From: Pseudomonas fluorescens
GTDB taxonomy: Bacteria; Pseudomonadota; Gammaproteobacteria; Pseudomonadales; Pseudomonadaceae
Length of the DNA: 64,000 bases
Direction: 5' to 3'
NCBI RefSeq assembly: GCF_002837185.1
Contig: NZ_KZ478007.1
Coordinates: 20,773-84,772 of the forward strand
Position 1 is the first letter of the stretch. Each line of letters begins with the position of its first letter. This document shows, piece after piece, positions 43,204 to 51,155 of this stretch. Below the pieces are notes generated by a model that worked only from the letters and a program-made list of their open reading frames with translations, was not told the DNA's origin and made no database searches. A program made the position numbers and the translations under genes.

Positions 43204-43968
43204 ATGAACGAACAGTTGCAACCTCTCAAGAAACAACCGCGAGCCGGCAAGACCGGTCGCAGCGGAACCCAGGACGATATCGTCTACGCGCATATCTTCG
43301 AGGCGATCCTCGAACAACGCCTGGCACCTGGCACCAAATTGAGTGAAGAGGCACTGGGCGAAATCTTCGGCGTGAGCCGCACCATCATTCGCCGCGCCTT
43401 GTCGCGTCTGGCCCATGAAGGCGTGGTGTTGCTGCGGCCCAACCGTGGCGCGGTCGTCGCCAGCCCGAGCGTCGACGAGGCCCGCCAGGTGTTCATGGCG
43501 CGACGTCTGGTGGAGCGGGCGATCACCGAGTTGGCGGTGCAGCACGCCACCGCCGAGCAACTGGCCGAGTTGCGCCAGATGGTCAACGACGAACGCGACA
43601 GTTTCTCCCGTGGTGACCGTGGTGCCGGCATTCGCCTCTCCGGCGAATTTCACCTGAAGCTGGCCGAAGCGGCGAAGAACGCGCCGCTGATCAGCTTCCA
43701 GCGCAGCCTGGTGTCCCAGACCTCATTGATCATCGCCCAGTACGAAAGCGGCAACCGCTCGCACTGTTCCTACGATGAACACACCCAGCTGATCGACGCG
43801 ATCGAAGCCCGGGATGCGGTACTGGCAGTGGATTTGATGATGCATCACATGGATCACATTGACAGCAAGCTCAACCTCGATGAGGAAAGTGCGTCGGATG
43901 ATTTGCATGCGGTGTTCTCGCATCTGTTGCAGACCAAGAAGGCGGGGCGCTCGTCTGTAAAGTTGTAA
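43204..43968 (+). CDS. GntR/FadR-family regulator, probably of purine catabolism
   Basis: A 254-residue regulator with an N-terminal GntR winged helix (IFEAILEQRLAPGTKLSEEAL, FGVSRTIIRRALSRLAHEG) and an all-helical FCD ligand-binding domain (ARRLVERAITELA; EFHLKLAEAAKN and EHTQLIDAIEARD carry the metal-binding Asp/His set). It precedes the convergent guaD-xdh genes, and a GntR regulator beside guaD is found in other pseudomonads, so a purine intermediate is a likely effector. ATG 43204 is used; a GTG two codons earlier is possible. Confidence 0.88.
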   Translation: MNEQLQPLKKQPRAGKTGRSGTQDDIVYAHIFEAILEQRLAPGTKLSEEALGEIFGVSRTIIRRALSRLAHEGVVLLRPNRGAVVASPSVDEARQVFMARRLVERAITELAVQHATAEQLAELRQMVNDERDSFSRGDRGAGIRLSGEFHLKLAEAAKNAPLISFQRSLVSQTSLIIAQYESGNRSHCSYDEHTQLIDAIEARDAVLAVDLMMHHMDHIDSKLNLDEESASDDLHAVFSHLLQTKKAGRSSVKL

Positions 43969-43995
43969 TTTCCCCGACACACCGGGAATAAAAAT

Positions 43996-44083
43996 GTGGG
44001 AGGGGGCTTGCCCCCGATAGCAGTGTGTCAGTCAATGCATAAGCTGGCTGATCCACCGCAATCGGGGGCAAGCCCCCTCCCAC
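43996..44083. repeat. REPIN between convergent GntR gene and guaD
   Basis: GTGGGAGGGGGCTTGCCCCC at 43996 and its inverted arm ending at 44083, loop about 42 nt. Closely related to the copies at 727 and 2408, including the shared loop sequence GTGTCAGTCA. Confidence 0.95.
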
Positions 44084-44107
44084 ATTGGTTTTTTGGTGTC
44101 TTTGAAA

Positions 44108-45412
44108 TCAGCGTTGGTGCACCAGATTGCCGGCCGCGTAGGTCTGCAATACCGCCCGATCATCCCCCAATGTCATCAGTACAAACAACGTCTCGGCAAT
44201 ATCCTTGGCCTGCTTCAAGCGATAGCTGAGCAGCGGCGTGGCGTTGTAGTCCAGCACCAAAAAGTCCGCATCCGTGCCCGGCTGCAAGGTGCCGATCTTG
44301 TCTTCCAGACGCAATGCCCGCGCGCCACCCAGGGTGGCCAGGTACAGCGACTTGAACGGGCTCAACCGCGCGCCCTGCAATTGCATGACCTTGTAGGCTT
44401 CATTCAGCGTCTGCAGCAGCGAGAAGCTGGTGCCGCCGCCCACGTCGGTGCCCAGGCCGACATTCAATTTGTGCTTCTCGGCCATCGGCAGGTTGAACAG
44501 GCCGCTGCCGAGGAACAGGTTCGACGTCGGGCAGAACGCCACGGCCGAGCCGGTCTGCGCCAACCGTGCGCATTCGTCGTCACACAGATGCACGCCATGG
44601 GCGAACACCGAGCGCTCGCCGAGCAGTTTGTAATGGTCGTACACGTCCAGATAGCCGCTGCGCTCGGGGAACAGTTCCTTCACCCATTGGACTTCCTGCT
44701 TGTTCTCACTGATGTGCGTCTGCATGTACAGGTCCGGGTACTCGCCCAGCAGTTGCCCGGCCAGTGCCAGTTGCTCCGGCGTGCTGGTCGGCGCAAAGCG
44801 CGGTGTGACGGCGTAGTGCAGACGGCCCTTGCCGTGCCAGCGCTCGATCAGCGCCTTGCTTTGCTGGTAGCCTGATTCGGGCGTGTCGGTCAGGTAGTCC
44901 GGCGCGTTGCGGTCCATCATCACCTTGCCGGCGATCATGCGCAGGTCGAGTTTTTCGGCGGCTTCGAAGAACGCGTTCACCGATTGCGGGTGCACGCTAC
45001 CGAATACCAGCGCGGTGGTGGTGCCGTTGCGCAGCAGCTCCTTGATGAAAATGTCGGCGACTTCCTCGGCGTGGGCCTTGTCGGCGAACTGGCTTTCGCA
45101 GGGGAAGGTGTAAGTGTTGAGCCAGTCCAGCAACTGCTCGCCATAGGCGCCGACCATGCCGGTCTGCGGCAGGTGGATGTGGGTGTCGATCAGGCCGGGG
45201 GTGATCAATGCATCCTGGTAGTGCGTGATATCGATGTCAGCGGGCAACGTCGGCAGCAGGTCGCTGGCATGGCCAAGCGCACTGATCTGGCCGTTATCGA
45301 TCACCAGCAGGCCGTCTTCGAAATACTCGTAGGACGCTTCAATGCCCACGATGGCAGGGTCGTCGATGCTGTGCAGGATGGCGGCGCGGTAGGCTTTGCG
45401 GGTCAAAGGCAT
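44108..45412 (-). CDS. guaD: Guanine deaminase
   Basis: A 434-residue amidohydrolase deaminating guanine to xanthine. Zinc motif PGLIDTHIHLPQTG, the guanine deaminase block GTTTALVFGSVH, and GTDVGGGTSFSLLQTLNEA. It feeds xanthine to XdhAB. ATG 45412 begins the conserved MPLTRKAYRAAILHS; upstream in-frame sequence overlaps xdhC. It lies 7 nt downstream of xdhC and is the last gene of the operon. Confidence 0.95.
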   Translation of the reverse strand: MPLTRKAYRAAILHSIDDPAIVGIEASYEYFEDGLLVIDNGQISALGHASDLLPTLPADIDITHYQDALITPGLIDTHIHLPQTGMVGAYGEQLLDWLNTYTFPCESQFADKAHAEEVADIFIKELLRNGTTTALVFGSVHPQSVNAFFEAAEKLDLRMIAGKVMMDRNAPDYLTDTPESGYQQSKALIERWHGKGRLHYAVTPRFAPTSTPEQLALAGQLLGEYPDLYMQTHISENKQEVQWVKELFPERSGYLDVYDHYKLLGERSVFAHGVHLCDDECARLAQTGSAVAFCPTSNLFLGSGLFNLPMAEKHKLNVGLGTDVGGGTSFSLLQTLNEAYKVMQLQGARLSPFKSLYLATLGGARALRLEDKIGTLQPGTDADFLVLDYNATPLLSYRLKQAKDIAETLFVLMTLGDDRAVLQTYAAGNLVHQR

Positions 45413-45419
45413 GGTTATC

Positions 45420-46262
45420 TCAATTGATAGCTTGGCTGCGGCGTGACACCGGCAGCAATTTGGCAATGGGTTCGGCGCTGGCGGTGTGCTGGCCGAAATG
45501 GGCGTTATAGGTGGCGATGATTTCGCCGGCGATGGAGATGGCAATCTCCACCGGCAATTTGCCCTTCACCTCGGTGAGGCCCATGGGGCAGCGCATGCGT
45601 TGCAGTTGCGCGGTATCGAAGCCGCGATCGCGCAGGCGGTGTTCGAATTTCACGCGCTTGGTGTTCGAGCCGATCAGGCCGAAGTAGGCAAAGTCATTGC
45701 GCTTGAGCAGGGCGGCGGTCAGTTCCAGGTCCAGTGCATGGTTGTGGGTCATGACGATGCAGTAACTGCCCGCCGGCAAGTCGGCGATTTCGTCGACGGG
45801 CTCTTCGCTGACGATTTTACGCACGCCTTGCGGGATGTTCTGCGGGAATTCCTGCTCACGGGAATCGATCCAGCGCACCCGGCACGGCAGGCTCGCCAGC
45901 AGCGGCACCAGCGCACGCCCCACGTGGCCGGCGCCGAATACTGCGATGTGCGCCTGCACCTGGCCCATCGGTTCGAACAGCAGCACAGTGACGCCACCGC
46001 AGCACTGGCCCAGGCTCGCGCCGAGGCTGAAGCGCTCCAGGTGGGTGTTCTGTTGGCCACGGGCAAGCATCTCGCGGGCGATGTGCATCGCCTTGTATTC
46101 CAGGTGCCCGCCGCCGATGGTGTCGAAGGTCTGCGCGGCACTGATCACCATCTTGGAACCGGCGTTGCGCGGCGTGGAGCCGAGCTCTTCGATGATGGTC
46201 ACCAGTACGCAGGGCTCGCCCTGGTTCTGCAGGTCGGCGAGGGCGCTGATCCAGTTGTTCAT
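45420..46262 (-). CDS. xdhC: Xanthine dehydrogenase accessory protein XdhC
   Basis: A 280-residue chaperone that binds molybdenum cofactor, promotes its sulfuration and inserts it into XdhB. VTIIEELGSTPRNAGSKMVI, GQCCGGVTVLLFEP and FGAGHVGRALVPLL (Rossmann motif) are diagnostic. ATG 46262 has GAGG five bases upstream. A pair of REP elements separates it from xdhB, so it may be expressed at a different level from the enzyme subunits. Confidence 0.95.
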   Translation of the reverse strand: MNNWISALADLQNQGEPCVLVTIIEELGSTPRNAGSKMVISAAQTFDTIGGGHLEYKAMHIAREMLARGQQNTHLERFSLGASLGQCCGGVTVLLFEPMGQVQAHIAVFGAGHVGRALVPLLASLPCRVRWIDSREQEFPQNIPQGVRKIVSEEPVDEIADLPAGSYCIVMTHNHALDLELTAALLKRNDFAYFGLIGSNTKRVKFEHRLRDRGFDTAQLQRMRCPMGLTEVKGKLPVEIAISIAGEIIATYNAHFGQHTASAEPIAKLLPVSRRSQAIN

Positions 46263-46293
46263 AGTCACCTCTTGTGGTGTCTGTCAGGCCGTC

Positions 46294-46358
46294 ATCGGGG
46301 GCAAGCCCCCTCCCACATTTGAAATGCATTCCAAGGTGGGAGGGGGCTTGCCCCCGAT
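46294..46358. repeat. Two REP sequences in outward (reversed) order between xdhB and xdhC
   Basis: The left copy (46294-46315) is ATCGGGGGCAAGCCCCC then TCCCA(C) and the right copy (46336-46358) begins GTGGGAGGGGGCTTGCCC. Relative to the other doublets in this window the two arms are swapped, with a 20-bp spacer instead of a 40-bp loop. Confidence 0.9.
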
Positions 46359-46372
46359 GGCAGCGCCTCGAT

Positions 46373-48772
46373 CTAAAGCGAAGCCAACTCGGTTTCGGTA
46401 TCCGCCGCCACCGCGGCGGTCAACTTGCGCATCTGCTCACACCCCCACAACACCCGCTCGGGCGTGGCCGGCGCGTCGATTTTCGGCTGCTGGCGATAGT
46501 CACCCAGACTCGCCACCGCATCCTTGATCGCACACCACGAGGCGATTCCGAGCATGAACGGCGGCTCGCCCACGGCCTTGGAATGGAACACCGTGTCTTC
46601 CGGGTTCTTGCGGTTTTCCACCAGTTTCACCCGCAGGTCCAGCGGCATGTCGGCGACCGCCGGGATCTTGTAGCTGGCCGGGCCGTTCGTCATGAGCTTG
46701 CCCTTGTTGTTCCACACCAGCTCTTCCATGGTCAGCCAGCCCATGCCCTGGATAAACCCGCCTTCCACCTGGCCGATGTCGATGGCCGGGTTCAGCGAGG
46801 CGCCCACGTCATGAAGGATGTCGGTGCGCAGCATCTTGTATTCACCGGTCAGGGTGTCGACGATCACTTCGCAGCAGGCCGCGCCGAACGCGAAGTAGTA
46901 GAACGGCCGTCCGCGCGACTGGCTGCGGTCGTAGAAGATTTTCGGGGTCTTGTAGAAACCGGTGCTCGACAGCGAGACCTGGGCGAAATACGCCTGCTGA
47001 ATCAGCGCCTCGAAGCTCAGGATCTGCTCACGCACGCGCACATGGCCGTTGCGAAATTCCACATCCGCTTCGCTGACGTCGTACTTGCGCGCGGCAAATT
47101 CCACCAGGCGCTGCTTGATGGTTTCGGCGGCGTTCTGCGCGGCCTTGCCGTTCAGGTCGGCACCGCTGGACGCCGCTGTTGGCGAGGTGTTCGGCACTTT
47201 GTCGGTGTTGGTCGCGGTGATCTGCACGCGGTCGATGTCGACCTGGAACACTTCGGCCACCACCTGGGCGACCTTGGTGTTCAGGCCCTGGCCCATCTCG
47301 GTGCCGCCGTGGTTCAGGTGAATGCTGCCGTCGGTGTAGATATGGATGAGCGCGCCGGCCTGGTTGAGAAAGCTCGCGGTAAACGAAATACCGAATTTGA
47401 CCGGGGTCAGCGCCAGGCCCTTTTTCAGGATCGGGCTGTGGGCGTTGTACAGGCGAATCGCTTCGCGGCGCTCGGCGTATTGGCTGCTCGCCTCCAGCTC
47501 GGCGGTCATCTCTTCGAGCATGTTGTGCTCGACGGTCTGGTAGTAATGAGTGACGTTGCGCTCGGTCTTGCCGTAGTAGTTGGCCTTGCGCACGGCCAGC
47601 GGATCCAGCGCCAGATGGCGGGCGATGGCGTCCATTACTTCCTCGATGGCGACCATGCCCTGGGGGCCGCCGAAGCCACGGTACGCCGTGTTGGAGGCGG
47701 TGTTGGTCTTGCAGCGATGGCCGTTGACCGTGGCATCGCCCAGGTAATACGCGTTATCGGCGTGGAACATCGCGCGGTCGACAATCGAGTTGGACAGGTC
47801 CGGCGAACAGCCGCAGTTGCCGGCCAGCTCCAGGTTGATGCCGTGCAAACGGCCGTTGTCGTCAAAGCCCACGTCATATTCGATATAGAAAGGGTGGCGC
47901 TTGCCGGTCATCAGCATGTCTTCGACCCGCGGCAGGCGCATCTTGGTCGGTTGCCCGGTGAGGCGCGCCACCACCGCGCACAGGCAGGCGGGGCTGACAG
48001 CCTGGGTTTCCTTGCCGCCGAACCCGCCGCCCATGCGGCGCATATCGACGACGATCTTGTTCATCGATACATCGAGTACTTCGGCCACCAGTTTCTGCAC
48101 TTCGGTGGGGTTTTGCGTGGAGCAGTAGACGATCATGCCGCCGTCTTCGGTGGGCATTACCGAGGAAATCTGCGTCTCCAGGTAGAAATGTTCCTGGCCG
48201 CCGATATGCAGTGTGCCCTGGATACGGTTTTTTGCCGTCGCCAGCGCGCCGGCCGCATCACCGCGTTGATGGGTGTGGCTGTCGAGCACGAAGTGTTGGT
48301 TGCGAAACGCCTCGACCACATCCAGTACCGGCTCCAGGTCTTCGTATTCGATCACCGCCGCCATCGCGGCTTTGCGCGCGGTCTCAAGATCGCGGGCGGC
48401 CACGGCCAGCACCACCTGGCCCACGAACTGCACGGTGTCGATGGCCAGCAGCGGATCGCCGGGCATCAACGGGCCGATGTCCTTGAGGCCCGGTACGTCT
48501 TCGTGGGTAATCACGATGCGCACGCCGTCAAAGGCATAGCAGGGTGCGGTGTCGATGCTGAGGATTTTCGCGTGGGCGCGGTCGGACAGGCGCGCATACA
48601 GGTGCAACTGGTTGGGAAATTCGAGGCGGTCGTCGATGTACTGCGCCTCGCCGCTGACGTGCTTGGCGGCGCTGTCATGCCTGACGCTGCGGCCGACCCC
48701 GCAGGTCAGGTCCTGGGCAAACAGCTCGGCCAGTTCGGCCTGGGTTTTTACCACGGCGTGATGGTTAGACAT
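46373..48772 (-). CDS. xdhB: Xanthine dehydrogenase molybdenum-binding subunit
   Basis: A 799-residue molybdopterin subunit of the two-component bacterial xanthine dehydrogenase, oxidising hypoxanthine and xanthine to urate. Features: VSGEAQYIDD near the N-terminus, GGGFGGKETQ (molybdopterin contact), AYRGFGGPQGM with the substrate-binding arginine, and the catalytic glutamate region KAVGEPPFMLGIA near the C-terminus. Its ATG overlaps the xdhA stop by 8 nt. Confidence 0.96.
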   Translation of the reverse strand: MSNHHAVVKTQAELAELFAQDLTCGVGRSVRHDSAAKHVSGEAQYIDDRLEFPNQLHLYARLSDRAHAKILSIDTAPCYAFDGVRIVITHEDVPGLKDIGPLMPGDPLLAIDTVQFVGQVVLAVAARDLETARKAAMAAVIEYEDLEPVLDVVEAFRNQHFVLDSHTHQRGDAAGALATAKNRIQGTLHIGGQEHFYLETQISSVMPTEDGGMIVYCSTQNPTEVQKLVAEVLDVSMNKIVVDMRRMGGGFGGKETQAVSPACLCAVVARLTGQPTKMRLPRVEDMLMTGKRHPFYIEYDVGFDDNGRLHGINLELAGNCGCSPDLSNSIVDRAMFHADNAYYLGDATVNGHRCKTNTASNTAYRGFGGPQGMVAIEEVMDAIARHLALDPLAVRKANYYGKTERNVTHYYQTVEHNMLEEMTAELEASSQYAERREAIRLYNAHSPILKKGLALTPVKFGISFTASFLNQAGALIHIYTDGSIHLNHGGTEMGQGLNTKVAQVVAEVFQVDIDRVQITATNTDKVPNTSPTAASSGADLNGKAAQNAAETIKQRLVEFAARKYDVSEADVEFRNGHVRVREQILSFEALIQQAYFAQVSLSSTGFYKTPKIFYDRSQSRGRPFYYFAFGAACCEVIVDTLTGEYKMLRTDILHDVGASLNPAIDIGQVEGGFIQGMGWLTMEELVWNNKGKLMTNGPASYKIPAVADMPLDLRVKLVENRKNPEDTVFHSKAVGEPPFMLGIASWCAIKDAVASLGDYRQQPKIDAPATPERVLWGCEQMRKLTAAVAADTETELASL

Positions 48773-50213
48773 AAGCGGTCACCCGAGTCTCGATGTGCGG
48801 CGTTTGCAGTTCGATGAAATATTTGCGCAGCAGGTTCTGTGCGCTGAGCAGGCGGTATTCCTTGCTGGCGCGGAAGTCCGACAGCGGGGTGAAATCCTCG
48901 GCCAGGGCGGCACAGGCTTTCTCCACAGTGGCGGCGTTCCAGGTGGCACCGATCAGTACCGTTTCGCAGTGCCTGGCGCGCTTGGGGGTGGCGGCCATGC
49001 CGCCGAAGGCGACGCGGGCGTCGCTGATCACACCGTTGTCGAGCTTGAGGTTGAAGGCGGCGCAGACGGCGGAAATATCGTCGTCCAGGCGCTTGGACAC
49101 CTTGTACGCGCGAAACAGTGAATGGCCCTTGGGCACGATGATCTTCTCGATGAATTCGCTGTCCTGGCGGGCGGTGACGCGGTAGTCGATAAAGTAGTCT
49201 TCCAGCGCCAGGGTGCGACGGGTCTGGCCCTTGCACAGCACAATCTGCGCACCGAGGGCGATCAGCAGCGGCGGCGAATCGCCAATGGGCGAGGCGTTGC
49301 CGATGTTGCCGCCCAAGGTGCCCTGGTTGCGGATCTGCAAGGAGGCGAAGCGGTGCAGCAAGTCGCCGAAGTCGGGGTATTCGTGGTGCAGCGCGGTGTA
49401 GCAGTCGGAGAGGGCGGTGGCGGCGCCGATTTCCAGGCGGTCGTCGAAGGATTCGATGCGCTTCATCTCTTCGATATTGCCGACGTAGATCATCACCGGC
49501 AGGGTGCGATGGAACTGCGTGACTTCCAGCGCCAGGTCGGTGCCGCCGGCCAGCAGGCGGGCTTGCGGATAAGCGTCGTAGAGATCGGCCAGGTCGGCGA
49601 CCGTCAACGGCACCAGGCAGCGTTTGTCGCCGCTGTTGAGTTCGCCGGTTTGGGTTGGCGCAATGGCCTTGAGCTGCGCGATGGTGCGAGCCTCACGGCT
49701 GTCGAACTGGTCCTGGGGCTTGTTGCAACAGGCCTGTTCGGCCGCCGCCAGAATCGGGCGGTAGCCGGTACAGCGGCACAGGTTGCCGGCCAGGGCTTCG
49801 TGGGCTTTCTGGCTGTCGGGCGCGTCGCTGTTTTTTTGCAGGGCAAACAACGACATCACGAAGCCTGGGGTGCAGAAGCCGCACTGTGAACCGTGGCACT
49901 CGACCATCGCCTGCTGCACGCTGTGCAGTTGGCCCTGGTGCTTGAGGTCTTCGACACTGATCAGTTGCTTGCCGTGCAGCGAGGAGACAAAGGTCAGGCA
50001 CGAATTGAGGCTGCGATAACGGATCTGCTCGACGCCTTGATCGTTGCAGTGCAACTCGCCGACCACCACGGTGCACGCACCGCAGTCGCCGCTGGCGCAG
50101 CCTTCCTTGGTACCGGATTTGCCCACATGCTCACGCAAATAGTTGAGCACGGTCAGGTTGGGGTCCAGGGCGTGCTCGCTACGGAGTTCCTGGTTAAGTA
50201 AAAACTGGATCAC
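48765..50213 (-). CDS. xdhA: Xanthine dehydrogenase FAD/[2Fe-2S] subunit
   Basis: A 482-residue subunit. Two [2Fe-2S] domains: plant-ferredoxin type (GCASGDCGACTVVVGEL) and the four-helix type (CGFCTPGFVMSL, NLCRCTGYRP). An FAD domain follows (ARLLAGGTDLALEVTQ, TLGGNIGNASPIGDSPP). It passes electrons from the molybdenum site to NAD+. First gene of the xdhA-xdhB-xdhC-guaD operon. Its promoter region is described separately. Confidence 0.96.
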   Translation of the reverse strand: MIQFLLNQELRSEHALDPNLTVLNYLREHVGKSGTKEGCASGDCGACTVVVGELHCNDQGVEQIRYRSLNSCLTFVSSLHGKQLISVEDLKHQGQLHSVQQAMVECHGSQCGFCTPGFVMSLFALQKNSDAPDSQKAHEALAGNLCRCTGYRPILAAAEQACCNKPQDQFDSREARTIAQLKAIAPTQTGELNSGDKRCLVPLTVADLADLYDAYPQARLLAGGTDLALEVTQFHRTLPVMIYVGNIEEMKRIESFDDRLEIGAATALSDCYTALHHEYPDFGDLLHRFASLQIRNQGTLGGNIGNASPIGDSPPLLIALGAQIVLCKGQTRRTLALEDYFIDYRVTARQDSEFIEKIIVPKGHSLFRAYKVSKRLDDDISAVCAAFNLKLDNGVISDARVAFGGMAATPKRARHCETVLIGATWNAATVEKACAALAEDFTPLSDFRASKEYRLLSAQNLLRKYFIELQTPHIETRVTAYV

Positions 50214-50258
50214 GGAAGGCCTCGCAGACTCATTATTGTTGTTAACCGCTTTGCGCCG

Positions 50259-50309
50259 AATCTAGTCATGTCTGACTTTTCGGTCAATGGTTTTCTGACT
50301 TAAGGGTCA
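50259..50309 (-). promoter_or_regulatory. xdhA promoter overlapped by two TGAC-N6-GTCA operators
   Basis: On the minus strand TTGACC (50287-50282) and TAGATT (50264-50259) are spaced 17 bp, a good sigma70 promoter. Two perfect inverted repeats, TGAC-N6-GTCA, lie at 50273-50286 and 50296-50309, 23 bp apart; the first covers the spacer and -35 box. They are likely operators for the divergent GntR regulator. A further inverted repeat TCCAG/CTGGA is at 50342-50355, nearer that regulator. Confidence 0.65.
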
Positions 50310-50493
50310 AGAAAATCCGGTCACAACACATTCAATTATGGTCCAGTCTTCTGGAACCGGTGTTTTCAGGGGCTTATGGCTGTTCAGGCTTGCGTGTTTC
50401 ATGCCAAATTCGCCACCGTGGGCGTAGCGCCATCAGCGGGCCAATGCGCTACACTGCCGCGCTTGTACCGATAGAAGATTTTGAAGGGAAAAC

Positions 50494-51153
50494 ATGACGT
50501 TCAAGGCGCCGGACAGTCTCGCCGAGCAAATCGCTCACCACCTCGCCGAACGTATCATTCGCGGCGATCTCAAGCCTGGGGAGCGGATCCAGGAACAGAA
50601 GGTCACACTGGCGCTGAATGTCAGCCGTGGTTCCGTGCGCGAAGCCCTGCTGATCCTCGAACGCCGGCACCTGATCGCGATCCTGCCGCGCCGTGGCGCT
50701 CACGTCACCGAACTCACCGCACACAAGGTGCAGAGCCTGTGCACGTTGATGGGCGAGATGTACATCCTGCTCGGCAATGCAGTGGCCGAGGGCTGGCAGA
50801 CCCAGGCCGACATGGCGCCATTCCTGCAAATCCAGCAGCGCCTGATGGCCAGCTACGAGCGCCAGGACATCCGCGCCTTTGTCGAAGAAAGCTTCAATGT
50901 GATGCGCGCCGCGTATCCCTTCGCGAACAACCCGTACCTGCAGGAAACCGTCGAGAACCTGCAGCCGGCGATGAACCGCGCCTATTACCTGGCCCTTGAC
51001 CAGCGCAAGGCGGAAATGAGCGAGTACCTCGCGCTGTTCGAACAACTGCTCGCTGCCGTAATGGCCCGCGACCTGGCGCAGATCCGAAGGGTGCTGTCGG
51101 CCTACTGCCAGCGCAGCAGCTCGCTGGTCATCGCCGCGTTGGCGGACGCCTAA
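50494..51153 (+). CDS. GntR-family regulator divergent from xdhA
   Basis: A 219-residue regulator with GntR winged helix (AEQIAHHLAERIIRGDLKPGERI, LNVSRGSVREALLILERR) and a helical C-terminal FCD-like domain (about 80-210). It diverges from the xdhABC-guaD operon, whose promoter carries two matching inverted repeats, so it probably controls xanthine breakdown. In P. aeruginosa a GntR gene also precedes smc. Its stop is 2 nt before the smc start. Confidence 0.88.
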   Translation: MTFKAPDSLAEQIAHHLAERIIRGDLKPGERIQEQKVTLALNVSRGSVREALLILERRHLIAILPRRGAHVTELTAHKVQSLCTLMGEMYILLGNAVAEGWQTQADMAPFLQIQQRLMASYERQDIRAFVEESFNVMRAAYPFANNPYLQETVENLQPAMNRAYYLALDQRKAEMSEYLALFEQLLAAVMARDLAQIRRVLSAYCQRSSSLVIAALADA

Positions 51154-51155
51154 AC

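Noticed and set aside
42981..43346. A 121-codon plus-strand frame upstream of and overlapping the GntR gene
   Set aside because: It overlaps the well-supported GntR regulator in another frame and encodes basic, unstructured sequence; no ribosome-binding site.
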